Position numbers and translations under genes: made by a program
In this document: one piece after another, positions 56,930-64,000 of the stretch
How positions within the stretch are numbered: position 1 is the first letter of the stretch
Layout: each line of letters starts with the position of its first letter
Source of the DNA: Buxus sempervirens
Taxonomy: Eukaryota; Streptophyta; Magnoliopsida; Buxales; Buxaceae
Length of the DNA stretch: 64,000 bases
Assembly (NCBI GenBank): GCA_947561395.2
Contig: OX387188.1
Span: 37,009,942 to 37,073,941 of the forward strand
Direction: 5' to 3'
The notes under the pieces: generated by a model
Seen by the model: only the letters and a program-made list of their open reading frames with translations
The model's database searches: none
Told to the model about the DNA's origin: nothing

Positions 56930-57032
56930 ATTAAAGCTTTCTACCTGTTAGGGTTTCTCAGCCACTCTTGTCTTCTACATTCTGTTACTACCTCTTGATT
57001 GGACATCGCTATCGCATATCTTTTCCATTTGC

Positions 57033-57940
57033 ATGGAAAATCCAAGTGGAGAAAGAACGGACGGCCTGGACATCATCTCCATCGGAACTCTGTATGAAGG
57101 ACCTTGGGAAAAGAAGTACTGGAGTTGCTCTAGGGTTTGTTAATTTTATCTCTCTGTTCCTCGATCATTTGTTTTCCCTTTTTTCTTCTTTGTTGCATTT
57201 TGATCATTTTCTTTCTTTTCGGATATTTCATTCTCGTAGTTTTCAATCTAAGATTTTCAGATCTAATTTTTTTTTTCATATATAAAATGAAAAATGAAAA
57301 GAAAACGAAGATTTATATTTGTTCGCTGTTGTGAGAATTATTTTTAGATTTTTTATTCAAATGATGACTGAATTAGTAAAAGCGGAGGCTTATTGATTTG
57401 TGGGCACGTATTGAATGAAATGCTTGCTATGGTTGATTAGGATTGTTCCATTGACGATTGCAGCAATCAAAACATTTGCATGGTAAAAAAAAACTCAAAT
57501 TCAAGCACAAGTTTGTAGGATAGGAAACTATCCGTACATTCACATTTGAATAGCCAAAGTAAATGGTTTAAAACTCCCTAGTAAGGAAACTTGTCTATTT
57601 TAGACTGTAAGCTTGTCACATGGTAATGAAAATTGTTAGACTTTGACTACCATGGTAAAGATATCTCCTATTTGAATGGTATAAAGGAATTGAACATTAT
57701 ATCAAGAGATTTCTTGGCTACTTTGTCATGTGCAAAGTGAAAGTTGATTTCTACATGCTTTCTGCAAGCCCGAAACACACGATTAGCAGTGAGATAGGTA
57801 TCTTCTATACTATCACAACCAATATAAGTATGCAAAGAAAGTGTGACTTACATAACAGGAAATTACCTCTCTCAAGCTGGAAACATAGTGTTTAGTATTA
57901 CTTTATGTTGAAGACATATCCTAATAGATCATGAAGAAGC

Positions 57941-57976
<36 letters not shown>

Positions 57977-60900
57977 AAGGATTATCTCTGGTCAAGCATA
58001 TTGTATTTAATGATTATCTGTCACGTAAGATAAGTCATTAAGGATTCCTTGATATTTAAACACGAGTTTAGAAGTCTATCTATTCAGATATTTAAGATGA
58101 GTTTATGAGATAAGTCTATCTGTTCATACATGTTTGCAGTTTCATCATACATATTTTGCATGATCACTAATTGTTTGCATTCCATAAATTTTGTTCCAAT
58201 GCTATGTCCAATTGAATTGAAGGAATTTGAGAAAGAATCAGTCTAAAATGGCTAATTACTCTGTGGGTCTTGCATCTGACTCCTTAACAATCTTGCATTC
58301 AATAGTTCTAATCTGTTAATCTGTCATCAAGTGAGAGGCAATTTGCATGCTGACCAGGTAAGGCAGTGCATCTATTAATCAAAATCATGTTGGTTTAGTA
58401 CTGCATTAAGTCAAAATTGTTTTTACAAGTAAAGAGGATTGTGAATAAGCAAAAGGGATTTCTTTGTTTCTTTCGCAGTCTGTTATAATGTTTTACAGTG
58501 GGTGAAAGTGTTATCTTGCAGGGAAAAGATCGCTACCCTTATCCAGTTGGTTACCATGCTGTTCAAATTTACAATGGGCTCACATACAGAATGGAAATTC
58601 ATGAAGGTCTCAAAGGGCCATTGTTTGTGGTGTGCATTTGGGCCTGGTCTCATTTTAATTTTTGTTGATCACTTTGGGTTGTAAAACATTTATGGAAAAA
58701 CCGTTTCTTTATGCAGATCACATCAATGGATGGACAATCATGTACTGGGCAAACAGCAGATATTGCTTGGGAGCATTTCCAAAAGAAGGGAGGTCCTCGT
58801 GTAAAAATGTGGCATGGAAAGAGATACTCTTGCAAGATAGATGGGGTGGAGGTAGATCTTAGTTCTTTTTGAGTTAATAAAATTGAAATCATAACAACGG
58901 ACAAGGAATTGTTTTGCTATGCTAATGCCTTCTTCATGCTGTTTGTATGTATTTATTTAACCATTAAAAAGGAAACTAGTTTGGCTGTAATTTTTTTAGA
59001 TGGATGATATCTTTTTTACTCCATGATAGTGGACTAACCAGACCTGATTGTTTATTTCAAGTATATAGTCCCTTTCTGAATTATACAAACTAAGTTTTTT
59101 CCATGTTAGGATAAGGAAAATTTCATTTTTTGATGTCTAAATATTTCCTTTATGCAACTTGAAAGAGGCAATAGCTTTTGAATAGGGAAAGGTAAAGGTT
59201 GGCCTTTGATGACGATCAAGAAAAGAAGTTTCTAGTATAATATACGATGTTATGCTAAATATTTAAGACATGCCTGTTTCAACAGTGTATCTTAATTCGG
59301 TTGAATAGTATACTAAAAATTGTTTCAGTAATTATATATGCTGCACATCATGGTGGAAAACAAACAATTCACGCATCATCAACGCAATGGCAATGTGGTG
59401 TTTCATTGCTTTGACTAAATGTTTAGAAGTATTTTTTAGGTCTGCTTGTATGCAAAGCTAGTTTGTTGATGTGTATTCAAACTGTGATATAATTATATTT
59501 CTGAAGACTTAAATGTTTATTTTCTAGTTTTTGTTCAATATAACAGTTCTGATATTTTTGTGGTAATTTTGTTTAATGATTCATTTCTGAACATTATGCT
59601 TCAGGTTTTTCTCCTTATTCCTCCACATTAGTTTGGATTAGAAAATCCACCATTGCTAATTGTAGTTTCCTAATTTTATTGTGGACTGCAGCTTTTTGGC
59701 TTCAGAAATCCTTTTGTCCAGAGGCTGCTTCGTGACCTTGTGGCAAATGTCAACGGAATGCCAGAGCAGAGATTGTTATCCTCCAGTTTATGCAATGATG
59801 CTGCTCCACTTGATCATGAAATAAGATTCCCAGATTCATGCACATATCCTGATTTGTTACCATATGTCACAAAAAAGCCACATATGACAAGGAAGAGAAG
59901 TAAGAAACAGAAAATCAGAACAGTAAATACAGTTATTGCAGATAGCCTTGAAAGATTAGAACCTCAGGTATGTCCAGAATATTCTGTGGCATCCATTCCA
60001 GTGGAAGGAAATTTGAGCCAGCATGGTGACAAGAAATCTATGATTCTGTCTACAACACATGCAAAATTCCAAAAAATTACCAAGCAAGAAGCTTTGTCAG
60101 AAACATTTGAAGAGGCTACTGCACTTGGGGGAGGAAAAACTTTTCCTGGTGGTTCTCCTTTAGAGTCTTCTCATTGCTCTGATTGTGTCGACAATGGAGT
60201 TGTCTATAACCAGGAGCAAGCCAAGCTGGTAAGTTGCCTAGATTATAGGTCCACTGCATAACCAGTCATTGTTGCAAACTAGAAACAGCTTGTAGGCATA
60301 GCCATGGCTTAAGTATTACTGTATTAGAGTGATGGTATCAACATCATCTGCCATGAAACATGTTGGGTATCAGCTGAAACAGTGAAGAATCAGAGTGATA
60401 TTACATTGACTATTTGCAAATACCTTTGCTTAGGTTTTGTGTCAGTTCCTTACAAAAGCAAATGCATTGATTTTGGCAATACTTGAAACAATGAGGGTAT
60501 CTCCATCATGCCGTAATATTTTTAGTTTTTTTTTTTTTCTTCTTCTGAATATGTTAATGAAATACAGCATTACCTCGAAATTTAGCCATGCAAACCTATG
60601 TTAGGATTCTTAGGACTGCAATTGCATAATATTTTTATTACCTTTATGAACTGTCAAAAAGCTTGAAAGATGAATATGTTTTTAAATCAAGAATGTTCAA
60701 AATATTTGGGTAACTTTAATATAGTTTGTTCCTTCTCCTGGTGATTTTATCTGTACTACCAACTAAAGATAAGAAATGAAGCCTGAGATTTTTTTTTACT
60801 TCTTTCCTGAAATATCCTTTTTTTTATTAAAAAAAATGTAGGGATATAACATAGGTGTAAGTTAAGACCAAAAAATACTGCATAGTTCCTACTTGCTTTT

Positions 60901-63900
60901 GTTTAACAAAACTACTAATCTCCTATCATTTAGCAAATTATTTATGCTTGATATTTCAATATTTTGAAATTTTGTATCTTTGAGTCTATCTGTCAACTTA
61001 TAGTAAAATATGATTTATTGAATAGCCCTCGATCTTTCTGATGATTATACATCTTCACATAGAAAAAAAATGTCCCTGGATGATTAATTGGTTTAGTACA
61101 GTTTTAGAAGATAATATTTTAATTATATTTAAAGATTAAATATCAAAAAAATTTAAACCAAAACGCATGAAAATATTTAGCACGTTTCTGCCACTAGACT
61201 TCGGTTATGTTACTTTTGAAGCTTGTGAAAGCTGTCGGTTTCCTGTTGCTGAACTTGTATAATGATGGCTCTATAGTTGATTGACCCCTCCATGAAAATC
61301 ATTCTTAATTTCCTAACTTGTATAATGATGGCTCTATAGTTGATTGACCCCTCCATGAAAATCATTCTTAATTTCCTACAGTTTCATAGGTCATTAGATG
61401 CTGGAATGCTAGAAAATGACTCCTTAATGAACAAGAGGGTGAATGATCAAGGAACAACCACAGAAGATTCTAGTCCTGTCAGTGATTTGTATCCTTGTGC
61501 CCGTGGTGCAGATTATCTTCAAAAAGGTAATAATTCATATGTGCAGTGCTTTGGTACTGTGGACCTATTAAATTTCTCCATCTTTCTTAATTGGTTGTCG
61601 ACCTCTTCAACATCTTTCCCTCCTTTATCCTTTCATTATTCCTACCTCCCTCCCTCCCTTTTTTGCATGATTGACAAATCATTAAATTATGCATGTAACA
61701 TTTCATATTCTACTTCCAATTATGGGACTGTTAGTCCTTGAAAATCAAAATATGAACTAGTTGCCGCTGGCATGGTCATTTCTGAAGGGTCATTTCATGA
61801 ACTTTGTCCAGAAGAAGGAAAAGCCACATCTACCTCAAATGCAACTTCTGAGAAGAGTGATTTTGATTCAGTTGGACATGAAATAACCAACAAAATGATG
61901 AGCGTTCTGCTTCCTCAGGCACTACCTCTGCTGAAGACTTCAGAGAAGAGAACAACCATTTGTAGTTCAGAACTTCCTCTTGCCGAAAGTGATGCTTGTG
62001 TGAATTTGTCTATGATGAAGCCTCAGGGAGAAAATAATAGGATCAGCAACCTCAAATTTGAATCTCCTGGTACAGTTGCTCAACTTTGTAAATCTTAAAA
62101 GAATGCATTAATATAAAGTATCCTGTTTTGAGTTTCCAGCATATCCTCATTTAAATTTTGTCCATATAAGTCCTCAAATGACAATGCAGCAACCATAACC
62201 ATACACTGCTGAACTTGCAGCTGGTATACCTGTTGAGGATTCCCCTGCTCAGATGGAGATAAATGTGCCCGTTCTAGGTGATGTTCTTGTTTCAGACCTT
62301 CCAAGTTGTGAAGATGTCAAATCAGTTATTCCAGGCAGTTTTAACGATGATCAACATAGTTATAATGCTTCTGATCATACACCGCTTTGTTGTGATGTTC
62401 CTGAATCTGATCAAGCAAAATTTGGTAAAGACTTTTTAAATCCTGATGTTTTCAGATTTATTGTCAGTTATTTTACAGAAAAATATTTTTCTTTTTATTT
62501 AATAGAAACAGGAAAATTTTTGCTTATGATGAAATATTCATGATTTAAGCGGAGTCTCTGAAAGAATCCTTTCTGAAAAAAATATCTGAGGATGTCCACA
62601 CAACTCAATCCGAAGTAGATGTTACTTAAGTTGCACAATTATCTTGAGGGTTGCTGTGGAGTTGACTTTTTCCATGCACAGTTGTGCTCACTCTAATGAT
62701 AATATGTCCAAAGTTGAATTGCCATATTCTAGTCCAGTCAAAAAAACAATGTTCCAAATAGCTTTCTATTGTAAACCAGAATTAATTTAGCTCAAAGTGG
62801 TTGATTTTTTTTTTTTTTTTGAAAGGAGAATATCTTGGAATGGCACCTCGCCGTTGGTTTCTAACAAGAATTTGATAAGCACATGTATTGGACTTCCTAA
62901 AACCAAGCTTTGTCAATATCAACATGAACAAATCTCAAATCTTGATTTTAAAATAGTAATTTCGTTTCCAATCAAGTTACCCTCATATCCACAGCAATAA
63001 AATTAAAACTGACATTGGGGTTTATCATATTTGCAACCACAGATACGACAGAAGCTAGCTTTATGTGCATGACAAATACTTTCCATTTTCCTTGTGAGGA
63101 AGTTGATGCTAGAAAAGTGGTAACAAAAACAGACAAGACTCCCTTTATTCAAATGTCAGATGCAACTCTTCCATTGAGAACAGGTAATCACTCACTCTCA
63201 CAGAATGTAATTTTTGGAAGTGTTGGAGATCCTAGCATTGTGACGCATATCCTGTTACAGAGACTTTGCTTACTACAGACATCCATCAAATTGGTTCTTC
63301 AGATGATAGACCAAATGGAGAAGTTTTGTCTCTTGATGAAGCCAGGCTTGGTAGACAACAGCATGGCTTTCACATGAAGAAGGATATCCATAAACCTGAA
63401 GGCATTTTCTTAAGTAAGATTCACATTGTATCTCCAATTCAAGCATTGGATGTTCATGACTCCGAAGGCCAGGGGTGTCTACAAGATAACTGCTTTACAT
63501 TGAAGATGGAGCCTTATAGCCTTTTTGATGGCTCTGTTGAGCCTGTGGGATGTTATATGCACCCTAACCCCGTTTTGTCAGTATTGTTGAGCACAAGGGA
63601 GCTTGATATCCATATATGTGTCTTATGTGGCTTTTTGGCTGATAAAAGTAGAACCCTTTTTGTCTACAAGGTTCCAATTAAAGATCCAATAGGAGGATTG
63701 CCTTCTTTTTCTGGTTATACCTCCTTAATGTTGCCACTTTTGAAGGACAACATTGGCAGACAAGTAAGTTATCTAGTATATACTTCACAAGCACTAATTA
63801 TTTTTCCTTTATCCTTTGATTTGTTGAGATTCTTGAGAATGAATTTTTGGATGTCATTACTTTAAGTGATAACTTTTTCCTTTCCTAGGTTGCATGCGAC

Positions 63901-64000
63901 AGATCAGGATTGCAATTCACTCCAGATGGGCAATGCATTGTTTGTGTCAACAGTATCAAAATACCATGTTGCAGGTTGTCATCTTTTATGGATAGAAATT
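57033..64000 (+). CDS. FYRN/FYRC-domain protein, 5' part (truncated by the window end)
   Basis: Exons 57033-57134, 58522-58629, 58717-58851, 59692-60228, 61382-61526, 61761-62069, 62221-62424, 63043-63183, 63261-63763 and 63889-63974, continuing past the window. They join in frame to about 756 codons. Exons 1-3 encode SIGTLYEGPWEKKYW, the FYRN block (GKDRYPYPVGYHAV, GLKGPLF) and FYRC (MWHGKRYSCKIDGVE, LFGFKNPFVQRLLRDLV). The FYR module occurs in chromatin proteins of the MLL/Trithorax, JmjC and TBRG1 types. This gene looks like the plant family that has FYR at the N-terminus and a long C-terminal region. The middle is Ser/Glu/Lys-rich with a basic patch (KKPHMTRKRSKKQKI). Near the 3' side, PNPVLSVLLSTRELDIHICV and RSGLQFTPDGQCIV suggest a beta-propeller. 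The acceptor at 61760 is weak, and the segment 62544-62630 looks like a decayed or alternative exon. Confidence 0.83.
57943..57972. repeat. (GA)n microsatellite in FYR intron 1
   Basis: About 14 GA units within the 1.4-kb first intron. Confidence 0.85.
61252..61377 (+). repeat. Perfect 63-bp tandem duplication at the exon 5 splice acceptor
   Basis: The unit starting AACTTGTATAATGATGGCTC occurs twice without mismatch (61252-61314 and 61315-61377). The second copy runs into the acceptor TTTCCTACAG of exon 5 at 61381. The first copy has TTTCCTAAC and no AG, so only one acceptor is functional. Confidence 0.92.

Noticed and set aside
56968..57334. Frames of 65-105 aa overlapping FYR exon 1
   Set aside because: They run in other frames through the 5' UTR, exon 1 and intron 1. 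The FYR frame from 57033 is supported by conserved residues.

Overview
This window is nuclear DNA from a flowering plant, probably a eudicot or magnoliid and not a grass. It holds GT-AG introns, a nuclear tRNA-Asp, plant-only transcription factor families (R2R3-MYB, SBP-box, YABBY), and a dense load of plant transposable elements. The species cannot be fixed from the sequence.

Layout. (1) 1-2 kb: an R2R3-MYB gene on the minus strand. (2) 3-16 kb: a repeat-rich intergenic stretch. It contains three non-autonomous hAT-type elements with 8-bp target duplications, two Harbinger/Tourist-like MITEs, a truncated relative of one of them, and a 2.5-kb non-autonomous Helitron. (3) 16.4-21.5 kb: a second Helitron in the same orientation, itself invaded by a 2.4-kb solo LTR (5-bp TSD GGCAG). 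(4) 21.5-38.1 kb: a complete, very young 16.6-kb Ty3/Gypsy element of the Tat lineage (5-bp TSD GAAGG, two LTRs of exactly 1,092 bp with 6 differences by hand count). It encodes Gag-protease and RT-RNaseH-aRNaseH-integrase on the plus strand. On the minus strand between pol and the 3' LTR it carries two intact intron-containing genes, each with a plant mobile domain (PMD) followed by an acidic/low-complexity linker and a coiled-coil region. (5) 43.0-45.8 kb: an SPL6-type SBP-box gene with an in-frame miR156 target site. (6) 50.7-52.9 kb: a CRABS CLAW-type YABBY gene, convergent with SPL6, with a decayed copy of its own first exon inside intron 1. (7) 55.4-55.7 kb: a tRNA-derived SINE with a 10-bp TSD. 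(8) 56.6 kb: tRNA-Asp(GUC). (9) 57.0 kb to the window end: the 5' part of a large FYRN/FYRC-domain gene.

The most unusual object is the retroelement's antisense cassette. Both PMD genes can be joined across short introns (62, 64 and 73 nt) with intact reading frames, giving predicted proteins of 984 and 893 residues. The introns lie antisense to the genomic RNA, so sense-strand splicing would not remove them during retrotransposition. The neighbourhood of SPL6 and CRC matches the adjacency of these two genes in Arabidopsis (AT1G69170/AT1G69180), which supports both gene identities.

All gene models were joined by hand from splice signals and frame. Family assignments rest on recognised motifs, not on searches.
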